NCBI RefSeq assembly: GCF_009730915.1
Contig: NC_052498.1
Span: 1-64,000 of the forward strand
Source of the DNA: Dioscorea cayenensis subsp. rotundata
Taxonomy: Eukaryota; Streptophyta; Magnoliopsida; Dioscoreales; Dioscoreaceae
DNA: 64,000 bases
Reading direction: 5' to 3'
Of this stretch, positions 25,438 through 37,437 are shown piece by piece. Made by a program: the position numbers and the translations under genes. Position 1 is the first letter of the stretch; every line of letters starts with the position of its first letter. Below the pieces are notes generated by a model. It had not been told where the DNA came from and did no database searches. It saw only the letters and a program-made list of their open reading frames with translations.

Positions 25438-26327
25438 CGGGAAAATAATAACTATTCATTAGACAAGATTATACATAAATTATGATCATAAAAAACCTAC
25501 ACATGAACAATTTGTGAGACTATTCTTTGTTTGAAATAAAATTCATGACAATAATATTGTGATGAAAACATATTTAAAATAAACTCAACCTGTATATTAG
25601 TATATTATATAGCAACATTATTGGCCCGCCTTCAACTTGGCCCAAGAGATAATTGGGTTCTGGGCCAATAGTGACTAGAGTGTTAAAAAAATTCCTGAGT
25701 TATTATAATTTCATATCATATTCGTACATAATAACCATTGTATTTCAAAATGAATAACCATTGATTTCCCCGTGATATTCGTACATAATAACTATTGATT
25801 ATTTCAAAATGAATAACCAGTGAATATCCCTGTGAGTAAAATATTCATGTTTTTTACTTAAAAAAATGAGTTCAGATCTCAACTCATTCAGGATAAACAC
25901 ACATGTGTTGAGATATTAATTCTATATTTGTGCACGCCGTGATGTGACTTATACACATTTCATATAAATAAATATATATATATATATCTATATATATATA
26001 AGTTACAACTATTGGCACAAAATATAACTCACTTATACTTTATAATGTTTGTGATGATATGAAATTCTATGGTTTGATATCATTCAAAACACAGAAATCA
26101 AATCTTTAGAAACAAATAATACACAAATTTGAGGGATAAAGTAAAGAATTGGATGGCTGTATTCCATGCAACGTGGCAACCTCTTATTCCTGTGAATCAA
26201 TCTCTTAGCCAATCAACCAAACATACCTGAAAAACAGAATCAAATGAACTACTGTTTCTTTCTTCCTCTTTCTTCTTCTTCTTCTTCTTATTCTTCTTCT
26301 TCTTGAAGAGAAGAAAAGATTAGAATT
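25438..26327. other. spacer before the NFU gene, with a tandem duplication
   Basis: A two-copy direct repeat (unit about 58-60 bases) occupies about 25715-25830 (ATATTCGTACATAATAAC and TTTCAAAATGAATAACCA both occur twice). The last 70 bases are a (TTC)n-rich leader (26268-26305) of the NFU gene. Confidence 0.65.
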
Positions 26328-27258
26328 ATGGGTCTTTTATCATCTCCATTCCAAGGTTTCACCTCAACTTCAATGGCAGCAACAAGAAACTCACCTTCTT
26401 CTCATACAGCAGAAATCTTATCAACTTCTCACTTGCCTCATCACAAGGTACTTTCTTCTTCTTCTCCTCCTCCTCGTTAACTTGCATTCCAATCAAATGT
26501 TCATGAGCTTTTGTTTCATTCTAGACTAGCTTGTCATTCCATGGAAACCATTCCAATGCAACAAGTTTCTTCCGGCTAGCTTTATCTCACCCGAACAGAA
26601 TCCGGCATGGTATTGATCTGTATATGTATATGTATATGTAAACTCTGTTTAGGAATGCTATACTTATCTTGGCTTGCTTGAATTCATGATCTCTAAAAGA
26701 AGTGCAGGATGGCGAGTGCGAGTGCTACCGCTGACCGAAGAGAATGTAGAGATGGTGTTGGATGAGGTGAGGCCAGGCTTGATGGCAGATGGAGGGAATG
26801 TAGCTCTCCATGAAATAGATGGCCTTGTGGTTGTATTGAAACTTCAAGGTGCTTGTGGTTCTTGTCCAAGTTCAACCATGACTTTGAAGATGGGGATCGA
26901 AACCCGCTTGAGGGATAAGATACCGGAGATATTTGCCATTGAGCAGATTATTGATACCGAGACCGGGCTTGAACTCAATGAGGACAATGTCGAAAAGGTG
27001 ATCAGATTGTTCTTATCTTTAACTATACACATTCTGATGATTTACACTCATTTGATACTACTTCAGATTCTTGCGGAGATAAGGCCATATCTCGCAGGCA
27101 CTGGTGGGGGTGTGCTTGAGCTTGTGGAGATTAATGACTATGTCGTGAAGGTTCGATTGTCAGGGCCGGCTGCAGGCGTGATGACGGTCCGTGTAGCTCT
27201 TACACAGAAATTGAGAGAAAAGATACCTTTGATTGCTGCTGTTCAGCTTATAGAGTAG
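26328..27258 (+). CDS. NFU2: chloroplast NifU-like iron-sulphur scaffold, NFU2/NFU3 type (4 exons, 228 aa)
   Basis: Exons are 26328-26447, 26525-26609, 26708-26997 and 27067-27258, in phase, giving 228 residues. Residues 1 to about 70 are rich in Ser, Thr and His with few acidic residues, as in a plastid transit peptide. The first Nfu domain (about 76-145) reads [20 protein letters not shown], then [18 protein letters not shown]. The CxxC pair Cys118/Cys121 ligates a [4Fe-4S] cluster between two subunits. The second Nfu domain (about 155-228) lacks the CxxC ([20 protein letters not shown]), as in the plastid NFU1-3 family. NFU2 and NFU3 hand clusters to photosystem I and other plastid enzymes. 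Reading through the third intron stays open by chance, but GT-AG sites are clear and removing it aligns with the family. NFU2 and NFU3 cannot be told apart here. Confidence 0.93.
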
Positions 27259-27341
27259 TTCAATAATCTCTTGTGATCTTCTTGTTTTGACCAAGAACTA
27301 GAACACAAACATCGAATCAAAGATAGTGAGATTGTTTATAT

Positions 27342-28439
27342 TCATTTAGTGTCAAGATCCATGAATCTACTCATCATGTCTCGCAATTCCTCCAACTTCT
27401 TGAATTCATTGGCTTTAACAAGAAGTCCCTCAAGAAGGCGATATGTTCTATCCAACGGCTGTCTTCCTGACTGAACAACTTGCTTAAAACATCGATAACC
27501 CTCGTCCTCCCGCCCTCCGCCACACAAACCAATCACTAAAACATCCAGCACATGACAATGCAAGCAGAGACCTTTCTCCACAATATAATCCCAAAACTGC
27601 AACCCCAAATCCAACCTCTTGTTATTGCAGAAAACCTTCATCAACAACATCACTGTCCTCATTCTCGGGACAAACCGATTACCGATCATCCTCCCGTAAA
27701 CCAAACAAACATCCTCGAGCTTCTTCAACCTCGAAAGAACTGTATAATAACTCACATCATCAAGCTCAATCCCCTTCTCCACCATCTCATCCATCACTGC
27801 CATTCCACCCTTCAAATTTCCAACCCTCATGTGACAACTCATCAAAGCATTATAAGCCCCTCTATCCACATCCAATCCTCTCTCAAACATTTCATCAAAC
27901 AACTCCTGTGCTTTCGGCAAATCCCCAGCAATGCCAGCACCATACACCAAAGTTGTCAAAGTTTGCAAAGTTGGTGATAAATTCCTCTTCGACATTTCAT
28001 CGAACACCGTCAATGCATCCAAAAACCGACCCTTTTTGCAACAAGCATCAATTCTAATATTAAAACTAACAACATCCGGTTCAAAACCCCTGACAATCAT
28101 CTCATTATAGAAGAGATTCAAAGCAGTGAGATCCCCAACCTCTTTGAAACCAAGAAGCAAAGTATTGAGAATGCTCGAGTTGGGAGCGAAGCTAGCATGG
28201 TACCTGTTGAAAACGAGGCGGGCCTCGCCCATCCGGCGCTGGACGCAGAAGGCACGGAGTAGAACGTTGAACTCGTCGACACCAAAGGCGAGGCCAGCGC
28301 TGTTATAGGAGTGACGCAATTCATCAAACAGGTGGATGGTGGAGTTGAAAGGCTGGAACTTGGCGTGGCTGGAGAGGAGGATGGAGAGGGAGTACGGGGA
28401 GAGGATGGAGGGGCGAGAAAGGAGGAGACTTTGGGGCAT
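27342..28439 (-). CDS. P-class pentatricopeptide repeat protein, intronless (365 aa)
   Basis: Single-exon gene starting at the ATG at 28439 (MPQSLLLSRPSILSPYSLS). The start is Ser/Leu-rich with no acidic residue, as in a mitochondrial presequence. About eight or nine 35-residue PPR motifs follow from residue about 60, with helix pairs such as FNVLLRAFCVQRRMGEARLV, EPDVVSFNIRIDACCKKGRF and DRGAYNALMSCHMRVGNLKG. There is no E, DYW or SMR domain, so it is P class, expected to bind organelle RNA and affect its stability, splicing or translation. At about 365 residues it is short but typical of the small mitochondrial P-class group. The target RNA cannot be read without a code calculation. Its 3' end faces the NFU gene, 83 bases away. 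A repeat element begins about 40-60 bases upstream of its start. Confidence 0.92.
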   Translation of the reverse strand: MPQSLLLSRPSILSPYSLSILLSSHAKFQPFNSTIHLFDELRHSYNSAGLAFGVDEFNVLLRAFCVQRRMGEARLVFNRYHASFAPNSSILNTLLLGFKEVGDLTALNLFYNEMIVRGFEPDVVSFNIRIDACCKKGRFLDALTVFDEMSKRNLSPTLQTLTTLVYGAGIAGDLPKAQELFDEMFERGLDVDRGAYNALMSCHMRVGNLKGGMAVMDEMVEKGIELDDVSYYTVLSRLKKLEDVCLVYGRMIGNRFVPRMRTVMLLMKVFCNNKRLDLGLQFWDYIVEKGLCLHCHVLDVLVIGLCGGGREDEGYRCFKQVVQSGRQPLDRTYRLLEGLLVKANEFKKLEELRDMMSRFMDLDTK

Positions 28440-28479
28440 TTGGGATGGAACAGCTGGGAAGTCTTTTATAATGACACAG

Positions 28480-29625
28480 GGCCTAAGCAAATGTTGTCAT
28501 TGGGCTTTTTGGGAAAAATTTGTGAAAAATTGGAAATCTGACTTTTTTTCATAAAATTGCCCTCAGCTGATAACTTTTGAAAAGCGAGCACTTCAACTGT
28601 TATTTTGTGGGTTGTAAAATTCTTAAATTAAAGTATTAACTTTTGACACACATCTCTGGCCTAAGTTACTATCACGTGCTTCCCCATCTCTACGATACCA
28701 ACATCGATTGATTCCTCGCTTCCTCTCCACATATAAAGCGCTATGCTCCTCTTGGTGCCTTCTCATGATCTTTACTTTCCTCATGTGTGACATTGGTGTG
28801 GTTGGTAGGCTCTTTCAAGCACTTGAAGGACTTGATCTTTGCACGCCATGCTCTCGGGTTCCACCTCTCTTCACTTCATCTTTCGGTCTTTGTTTGAGAG
28901 GAATTCTCAATTTCTTTGGTTGTTGTTGTTGTTGTTGTTGTTGTTCGATGCGAAGGAAGAACAAGTCATATCTGAAATCAAAGCAAGATCACTCCTTGCA
29001 CCATTCGCGGGATTTTGAAAGATTAGCGAAATTTTTAGAGTGTGTAGTTTTGATTAAAGGCATTTGTCATGGCCAAAATCTGATCGTTTAGGAGGCAAGG
29101 CGTTCTTTTATCCTGTTCATTTCGATCGTAGGACAAATCAATGACCTTACACATATCTAATTTTTATTCATAATCACGTTTAAGTTTATAATAATAATAT
29201 AATAATAATATTAATTAATTATTATATTTTAATGCACATCTATCTACGTTATTAATAATAGCGGCAATAACCTAGCAATTTTCTAATCCTTTATATAGCC
29301 ATCATTCGATGGTATTGATAATTAATAATTATTATTATAATAATATCATTAAAGTTATAATAATAATGATAATAATAATGATAATTAATAATAATTATTA
29401 TTACAATCGCTAATACATTAAGAAGATTACAATAATAATAATAATAATGATAATTATTACTTATTATTATTATTTTAATTATAATATATTAAATTAATTA
29501 TTATAATAATAATTATTAATAACAATGTATAATAGTAATTTAATAAAAACATGAATCTTTTAATTTTAGTAATTTACTTTTTCGTAACTTTAAAATCTAC
29601 GTCCAAACTGATTGTATAGTCTTTT
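28480..29625 (+). mobile_element. non-autonomous repeat element, copy A1
   Basis: It is homologous over its length to the reverse complement of 55984-57352. Shared blocks include ATTTTGTGGGTTGTAAAATT, CTTCCCCATCTCT, GTGCCTTCTCATGATCTT, TTCAAGCACTTGAAGGACTT, GGTTCCACCTCTCTTCACTT, a (GTT)n run (28918-28945), CATATCTAATTTTTATTCATAA (in part) and a long (AAT)/(ATT) stretch (29185-29520). They end with AACAATGTATAATAGTAATT. The ends are decayed compared with copy A2: a GGGCC-like left end lies near 28480 and the right end fades after about 29625. A translatable stretch at 28708-29091 has no known domain and is probably not a gene. Confidence 0.75.
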
Positions 29626-29723
29626 GGGTGAAACACCACGACAGCCAAAAGCATTCATGACAGCTTACTATAAAATGACAAGTGCCTGATATAATACTTT
29701 ACAAAAGCTAATCCAAAGCAATA

Positions 29724-30290
29724 ATGTCCGGAGCGAAGAATCATTCCGTGATCGAGAGCGAGATCGAGAAAGAGTTCGTCATCGAGGACCGTGATCGAGA
29801 TCGAGATCACGGAGAACAGGATCAGGACAGGGACAGGGATCGGAAACGCCGGAAGAGGTCCGGATCGAGGTCCCTCGCCTGACAACTACCACCGGAGACG
29901 AGGCCGTTCCGGTACGCATCTCTCCATCGCCGGACCTCGGCGCCGCCGTAAGCGCCGCCGAGATGAAAGCGCTCGATGATGATCGTGAGCGTCGTCACCG
30001 CTCCAGCTCGCAACCTGAGGACAGTAAAGGTGCGAAGGAACAGAAAGCTGCGGAAGCGGCGGCGGGAGGTGAGGCCGCGGCGGTGGCTGCCCACTGATGC
30101 TGACCCGGATGAGGTGGAGATGATGAAGATTATGGGGATTCCAATGGGGTTTGATTCGACAAAGGAAGCCTGTGCCTGGGGCTGATGTTGAGTGGGGTTA
30201 GGGTGGTGACGAAGAGGCAGCCAAGGCAGTACATGAATCGTCGAGGGAGGCTTCAATCGCCCACTTCCTCCGGAGCGGAATCAGCTAGGG
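29724..30290 (+). pseudogene. SNRNP27 (U4/U6.U5 tri-snRNP 27 kDa protein) pseudogene
   Basis: The order of peptides matches plant SNRNP27: an RD/RE-rich start, then RRRGRS, RRRRKRRRDESAR, the linker SSSQPEDSKGAKEQKAAEAA, the conserved DADPDEVEMMKIMGIPMGFD, then SGVRVVTKRQPRQYMNRR and a decayed end that would read GFNRPLPPERN. These pieces lie in all three forward frames. At least six indels are needed to join them, for example two bases lost after the FDSTK codons, one T gained near 30187 and one G gained near 30248. The starting ATG (29724) reaches a TGA at about 29880. No intron interrupts the coding part, so it may be a retrocopy, although no poly(A) or target duplication was found. The real protein is a splicing factor. 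This copy cannot make it. Confidence 0.85.
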
Positions 30291-33200
30291 CTTTGTTGGG
30301 AGGTTAGGGTTTTTTTCATGCCCTATTTTTCTTCTTGATAAAAGTAGCGTTTTCTTTAATTGTTTGTCTGAGATTATGATTCCAAGGTTCTATATTGCAG
30401 TACTTGTAATTGTTAGTACTCTTTTAGCTGATGGTTTAGTTAGCTGCAATTGGAAAGAATTGGAGTGACTTAGTATGACTCCATGAAATTTATAGTCTTT
30501 AATGTTTTAGTATTGTTAGGTTTAGGGGTTTTGGGTTGGTGACATGTTCAAGTGATGCTCATAGAGCATGAGAGTTTGCATATTAGCTCTCATCCTGTTG
30601 AATAGTTTTTGACAAATCAATGTGGCTTAGTGACTGTCTTTCGATGATTCTGAAAAGCGACAATTTGAAGTGCTATTATAAAAGGTATTTGTGAGGATGA
30701 GTCCTTGTCAACATCACCAAACCTCCTTCTTCTAGTGCATTGAGTGTTAAAAACTTAAAAACACAAAATTCCATGAATCAGATCCTGACTTACAAATTAT
30801 ATGTAGAAACTGCACATTTTGGTTATTTTCAAAAGAGATAGCATGAGTGGTTTTGTTGAGCTTGTCTCTTACAAGAGATTATTCTGCCGACATTCTAGAA
30901 TTTTAAATAATCCTCTCTTCATTTGACCAATAAGTCAGGCAAAACTTTAACTATATGATAATTTATGGTCCTTCTATCATTCTTTGTGATAATTCCTCAA
31001 CGCTTCTTGTGTCTATGCTTGTACACCTTGAACTTTTCTTGTCTTCAGCTTCAATAGGCACTATATTGCACATGCCCACATCAGTTAGTCAGATTTATAA
31101 AGATATAAGGTTTATTTATGTCTCCAGAGTCATGGTTTCCCAGCCATTTCCCTAGTGAGGAATCAGTGTTCTCGCTAAATAGACATCTTACAACCAAAAT
31201 CTTAGAATGCTAGATTGATCCAAGAAACAAGGTTTTCTTTATTAGTAGCATTACCTTCTACTATTGTTGTCTGTTACACACTATACGAAAGTGATCAGTG
31301 TGTTTTGCTTTCTGCAGTATGTGTCTTTTGGCATGAAAATTCATCATCCATTGGTTTACTATTTTATTAGATTATCTCTACTATCTTGGAGTTTTGAGCA
31401 AAAATGATCTCGAAATCCAAAAGCTGCTTTAGTGCGGGGTAGTACATTTTACATTTGCTCTTTTATGTTTTACTATTTGCTGTCTTGTCTTGGCCATATT
31501 CCAAGATTATTAAGCTCTGCTTAAAAGTATTGCTTGCCAACTGCTGCATTTTATCTGCTGCTTATTCCATTTTTGGCGTTTGAAACCAACACTCTCCACC
31601 AGGTCTTCATTATGGTTTCTCATGTAATGTTTTCTGTTACCGCAGAACATTGGGATATGCTGTGAAGGATATGCTGATCAATCGTCATACTTGAATTGCT
31701 CAATCCGATTGAAAAGCTGAAGCACCATTCCACCTTCCTCTATCATGTAAAACATTTTAAACCTTCAGTAGAGTTTAGATAATCACTAGTTTGAACATTC
31801 ATTAGAATGCCAGTTCATTTGGAGTTTTATGTTCCATCAACGTTCCAGGAGAACAGAATGCTGCTTGTATTCCAACTATTCGAGGTTATCATGTTGTTTC
31901 TTCAGATCCCTTTGGTGAGCCCCAAGCAATAGCTCATACACTGATTTCGATGTCATAGTGCTAACTCTTCTATTTGCTGTTCCAGTTTTTTTGTGTTACA
32001 GAAATTCTCAAAAGACCCTTCAGGTATAAAAACTCTGAAATCTGTCTCCTTTTTATTCTTTTTACCCTAACAGTAACTTTAGGGAGTTACACCGAAAGCC
32101 AAATGTTTATGCCAATGTGTCTTGTGTTTTTATATAAAGGAATTGGAGTTAGTGAACCGGGTCTGCCCATTAAGGCCTGCTACTCTATGACATGGTTAAT
32201 GAGAAAAGCATTTGCTCAGACTATTATCTAGTTATTCTTGATATTCAAAAGCGGTTTAATACATAGATTTCTAGTGAGTAGCAATTGTCAACTGATCAAA
32301 CTTAAATGGTTTATTGGTGCTTCATGTGAATATGAATTTTAGTTCCATATTACTCAATTGTGATTAAACTGATATCAGGTCAGTGCTCAACTTCAAGGGT
32401 CATAATGAAGTTCAGTTGGGTTTTCATGGTGAGTTTCGGACTTAGAAACCTTATTTAATTGATCTCTAGCTTGTATTTTCTATCTCACAGGATCTATAGG
32501 CCATGAATGTAAAAGAATTGATTGAGAGTTGAATAGGATGGGATATATTTGAATTCAAATTGAAAATAGAACAGCATATTGAAGCTAATAAATAATAAGA
32601 TAATAACAAGTTGTTGTTTCTTTAGATTTGACATTGGATTTTTGGTTAGTCAATGGATTGCATCTTTTATTAATGAGGCCTATTTTTATGGTAAATTTCA
32701 TCACCAAATTTTTTTTAAATTCTGTCTTCTGACATAGTCAACTTTTAAATATATCATGATCTTTTTTTAAGTAACCGTAAAAGGGGGTTTTGTTTATATA
32801 TCTTTTAAATTATTTGGTATAGATAATGAGTTATCTCACCAACCTTCCTTAATAAAATCAATTTTTTTTTAATAAATTAATATTAACAACCATATGTCAT
32901 TAATTAGAAAAATAAAATGTCATAGACTCTCCTTCAAATATCATAACAAATATATATTGAGTTAAAAAAAAAAAAAAATTGGAACTGATTTGACTAACCA
33001 AGAAGGAAGCATCCATCCAGATACAGCTTTTATTTCTTTCCATATTCATGTCCATCACTGTCTTAACATCGTCTGTTTTTGTTGCAGTTGCCGAGGAAGA
33101 TATCAACACAAACTTTTTAGTTTTCTATTCTGCAAACCTACCTACTTTGTAATGGTATTATTATTTATATAGCTCCTCTCACTAGTCTCTCATGATGCAT

Positions 33201-33729
33201 CTGTGACAGTGATGTATGAAACTTCACACCAATGCACTATTCAATGCATCATATCAACATATCACCATTTTCTCCTTTATTTATTTATTTATTTACAATT
33301 ATTTATATATATATATATATACATATATTCTCATGTGGAAAGTGGAATCCAAAATAATACCAGCAATGGCCAACAAGGATGTGTTCTTGTTATAATGTTG
33401 TTCATTCTGGCCTTATTCATTAAAGAAAGAATAACAGAATGACAGCAACAAATAAAAGAGCAAAAACAAAGAAAGCATGATAAATAGGTTCATATAAAAT
33501 TACTGATGAAAAAGCATTGAAAAGAGAGCAAATTGTTCTATGAATGGAAGCTGCTATATAATAAGATTAAAAGGTTTTGGAGAACATTAAAGATGCTAGA
33601 TAAATTTCAACTTGGAAATCACTGATCATGAATGAAATGTCTAAATGAAGAATAAAAAGCATCAATTTGCAAAGAATTTCCCCCCATAAATTACCAATTT
33701 GATGGATGAAAAGAATAGCTTTGCAACTC
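30291..33729. other. spacer with no recognised gene
   Basis: About 3.4 kb. The base composition near 30.3-32.4 kb is less AT-rich than other spacers and looks like intron or UTR sequence, possibly the rest of a duplicated gene, but no exon could be identified. (TA)n occurs at 33305-33322. Confidence 0.5.
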
Positions 33730-36700
33730 TCAATGCCAAAGTTGCATGCAGAAACCGGTGGGCAACGGAGGCCGTCCCTTGCTACAAAGAACTTCCGAGA
33801 AAGAGTCCACAAGCTGCCCGGCAAGGCTTCCGGGATCATCGATCAGAGTATCAATATACACGCTTACGATTTTCCTTTCTTGCAGGGTTGCTCGCAAACT
33901 GAACCAAGTTAGAAATTTCACCCTGAAATTAGTTTTCGATGTGCCCTTCGCATTCGAGCCATCTGATCACCTTCACACAATACTCGTGACTCCCGTTCAA
34001 GTGAACCTTCTTTGGGACAAAAGTGCCCTGCATTTTTCCCCGACTCTTTTCTTTGATGAACTCCCCACATGCGGTTCTCTTTTCAGTTTTCTTCTCTCCG
34101 TTCTCGAGCATGCTGTTGCATGGTTTCGCTCGGCCACTCCTCCCAGAAGCTTCCTTGGCATTTTCCATCCTACAGGGCGTGAGCGGCAGCGATGACTCTG
34201 TGTGTGTATGGAACAATAGTCATTTCATCTCTGGTAGGTGCATTTGATTCATTGTCAGACTTGGGGACATCTGATACAATGTTCTGCTCGGTGGAATTGG
34301 CCGAATTAGGCTCCTCATCCAATGCTGAAACTGAACGCCGAGGTGTTTCCTCCCGCTCCAATGGCTCTAACACATCGAAGTTCTTAGGTGTTTCCTCAGG
34401 CAATTTTTCTAAGTCGAGAACCTCGGGTTTATCACTGTAACCAAAACAACTAGCCGGTGACTTGTTCAAGTCTCTGTATACGGTGGAATTATTCGACTCA
34501 TCTCCTTCTGAAGAGGGATGAGAGAGGCCACTGCTGTTCTCTTTTTGAGTTTCAAGTTGTTGCAGTGAAGCTCCTTCGTCTACCGAATCCATCTCAACAT
34601 CTTTTACAACATCAACAGTATTCAAGTTCATTTCCCACTTAGCCAACTCACCTGAGTTACCGAAAGCAGACACTTTAAACACATATTCTGTGGCTGGAGC
34701 GAGACCAGTAACTAAGAATCTTCTTTTTGGTTCATGTATGGTATATGCTGGTCCCAAAGGGTAGTCGTCTGTTTGAGCCTCTCTGTACCATAAGGAATAA
34801 CCAACTAGCTCTTGAGACATAGCAGGAGCAGGACCATCTTCTGAACCTAAAACCACAGTCACAGATGACGACAATATGTCTTCGAATTTAATCAAGTTGG
34901 AGGACATTGGTCCTGGTTCTGCATAATTGTACGCATTCAAGAACAAGTTGCACGCAAAAGTTAGACGGCTTGGTTAGTGTTCATTTGGAAAAAGAGAAGA
35001 AAGAAAGTATTACTCTGCATAAGAGGACCAGTGGGTGAATTGGCAGAAAGCATAGAGTCAAGATCTGTTATTGCATTGGCACACAGTTTTTGTACTTCAG
35101 CACCTACGGAAAGTCTATTGACGATGCCACGAGCCATGTTTGGGATGCCATTTAGAGGCCCAACTTCAGCTTCTAACTTCTTCAAGACATCATCCACAAT
35201 TGCATGCAAGCTTTGATATTTTTCACTTGAACTGAGAAGTTTATGACTTAAAGATACTCGGAAACACAATGCATCAACTCTTCTGGCATCCTTCGCAATC
35301 ATAAGTTGCTTCCTCCAGCATCTACAGGAAAACAAAATAAACAATATCAGAAGCTATAAATAATCCGGTTAGAGGACAAGCAACTTTTCTTTTGGCAACC
35401 ATGATTTCCCTCATTAAGTAGATAGATGCTGAGACTGAAATTATAACAAAATTCTGTAAATAACAACAACAAATATAATCCTTTCGATAGCAAGTTGCTG
35501 ATTCATCACATTATCTGCTCACTTGCATGAGTATTAAGCATACAGTTAAAGCATAGTAGGCATGATCTCCCGATTCCATTAAAAAGTTGAAACTTATACT
35601 GCAGTAAAATGGCTTAGTATGCGTAATGATGAATAAATAATAAGAAACACAAGAGATTACCCTAGCAAATCATTCACTTTCCCACAGTTTGTGCAATAAT
35701 AGCTCCCATCCAGTTTTGCACATTTTTCACTTGCCACAATACCAGCCTTTTCATGCTTAAAAGCGCATTCAAGATGGCAGGACATGCCACAAGATTGAGC
35801 TTGAGAATGGGACTCGGAGCTGCAAAACAACCACAGGCTAGGATCCTTGTTGTCATCATACTTGTGACAAATACAGCATGAACATCGTTTGCAAAAAAAA
35901 TCTCCGGCGTTTATTGTAGCCCTGCAAGCGAGATTTGTGCAATAATGAATCACAGATGGAGCTACACTTTCATTTTTCACTTGCAAATTGTTTTCCCCGA
36001 CAGGAAGACGTGATGGGTTATCTGTCTTCCGTTGTCTTTTGGCCGGAGTTTGTGGATTATGCAAGGGATGTTGAGAAGCCGAATCCAAATGTTCTACATG
36101 CTCCCCAGGATTCTTTGGAGACACAAGTTTAAAGATATGTTCAATCAATTTCTGCTTTGTTAAGCCAGTGTACTTTCTCTCTTTTCCCATCTCCACGCAT
36201 AGGATCTCTAACAGGTCCCGCCTACTCCATTTCTGTAGCTTTTCAGGTGCACTCTCCGGCCAGTTTGCAAGTTCACGAATCAAATCTCTCTTCTCCTCAA
36301 TACTCATCTTCCGACATTTGAGAGGGTCCAATACAAATCCTAGTCAAGGGATCAGTAGAATTTAACATATAGGTAACAAAATCAATAACCAAAATGGAAG
36401 TGAAGGACCAACATTAATTCACTTTCAACAACAAAGAGTCAATGGGAAAATATTCTATTGTCTAAAGTCTAATCCACAAAAAGATCACCAAGTATACCTA
36501 TATATATATATATATATATATAAATATATGTAATCTCATAAAGGTGGTGTGATGAGCATGATGGTGCTACCAAATAATACAAAAAAGAGTGATACAACAG
36601 CACAAATCAATAGTCAAAATGCAATATATTTTGCTACACAATCCATGAGTTCATATTAAAAAATAAAAAAATAAAAAAAACATAGATGATACAGTAGCCT

Positions 36701-37437
36701 GTTTGTGTTGAAAAATTCAAGTTATGGTAACAAAATTTCAACTTTGTGGACTGGTTATGGACTTTGCATGCAAATACATTTCACAAGATAAATAGTGTTG
36801 TACTTAATTTAAGACAGATTGAACATCATAAATAATGAACCAACTAAACAAAAGAAAGCATGACAGAAAGAAAGAGAAGCCAACCAGTTGACTTTTCTAA
36901 TTTCAACAAGAGGAACAACATGCATTTTTCTAAAGATAATCCAAAACAAACATTAAAATCTTATCCCTGATCAAAGTTTCAATATTTTAATCTCCCTTAA
37001 AATTCAAAAAAAAATTTAAAATTAAATAAAATTCTCCCATAAGATTATCTACAAGAAAAGGAATCAAAGCTCTCAAAAATTTAAGAAGAAAAAGGAACCT
37101 TAGTTCGTCCAAGAAGAAGCACAAGCAAACAGATCAAAAACCTAAACTTTCAACCAAAAATAAATAAATAAAACAAATAAAACCCTAAATTGCACCAAAA
37201 CCTACAACCCTCAATCTATCACAAAACAAATCCACGAAAAACACAAATCAAAATCATCAAAAACCTCAAGAAGATTCCAATTTCAAACCCCATATCTATT
37301 TTTCCCATAAAAAAACCAATCAGAAAACCAGATCGAGATTCCTCACGGATCAAAACCCAAACTTTTCATCAAAAAATCAAACAAATAACATCAAAAAGAA
37401 AGAAAAGATAACGCCAACCCGAGAATGGAGCATCCAT
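33730..37437 (-). CDS. VIL2: VIN3-like PHD finger protein, VIL2/VEL type (4 exons), two frame slips in the last exon
   Basis: Exons on the minus strand are 37437-37419 (MDAPFSG), 36339-35661, 35321-35014 and 34918-33730. The product would be about 730 residues, near the usual VIL2 length. Domain order: an N-terminal VEL block ([20 protein letters not shown]), a basic PAKRQRK signal, a PHD finger at about 139-230 ([40 protein letters not shown]), the VEL helical region, a fibronectin type III domain ([20 protein letters not shown]) and the C-terminal VID domain ([36 protein letters not shown], ending GFCMQLWH). These proteins join PRC2 and promote H3K27me3 at flowering regulators. Reading breaks at 34170-34175 (a base seems missing after AAAHAL) and at 33933-33936 (one extra A in a run, in the VID). 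The remainder is well conserved. The 19-base first exon rests on phase and on similarity to rice VIL2. Confidence 0.88.

Noticed and set aside
27552-27977. 141-codon plus-strand open frame opposite the PPR gene
   Set aside because: Antisense shadow of a well-supported PPR coding sequence; low-complexity His/Gln content.
28708-29091. 127-codon open frame within repeat element A1
   Set aside because: The frame is not preserved in copy A2 and no domain is recognisable. It includes a poly-Cys stretch from (GTT)n, so it is probably not a gene.
29822-30256. 144-codon minus-strand open frame
   Set aside because: Antisense of the SNRNP27 pseudogene; no family resemblance.
30291-32500. Possible further exons of the SNRNP27 copy
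   Set aside because: No conserved peptide could be found; the C-terminal codons of the family are already present before 30290.
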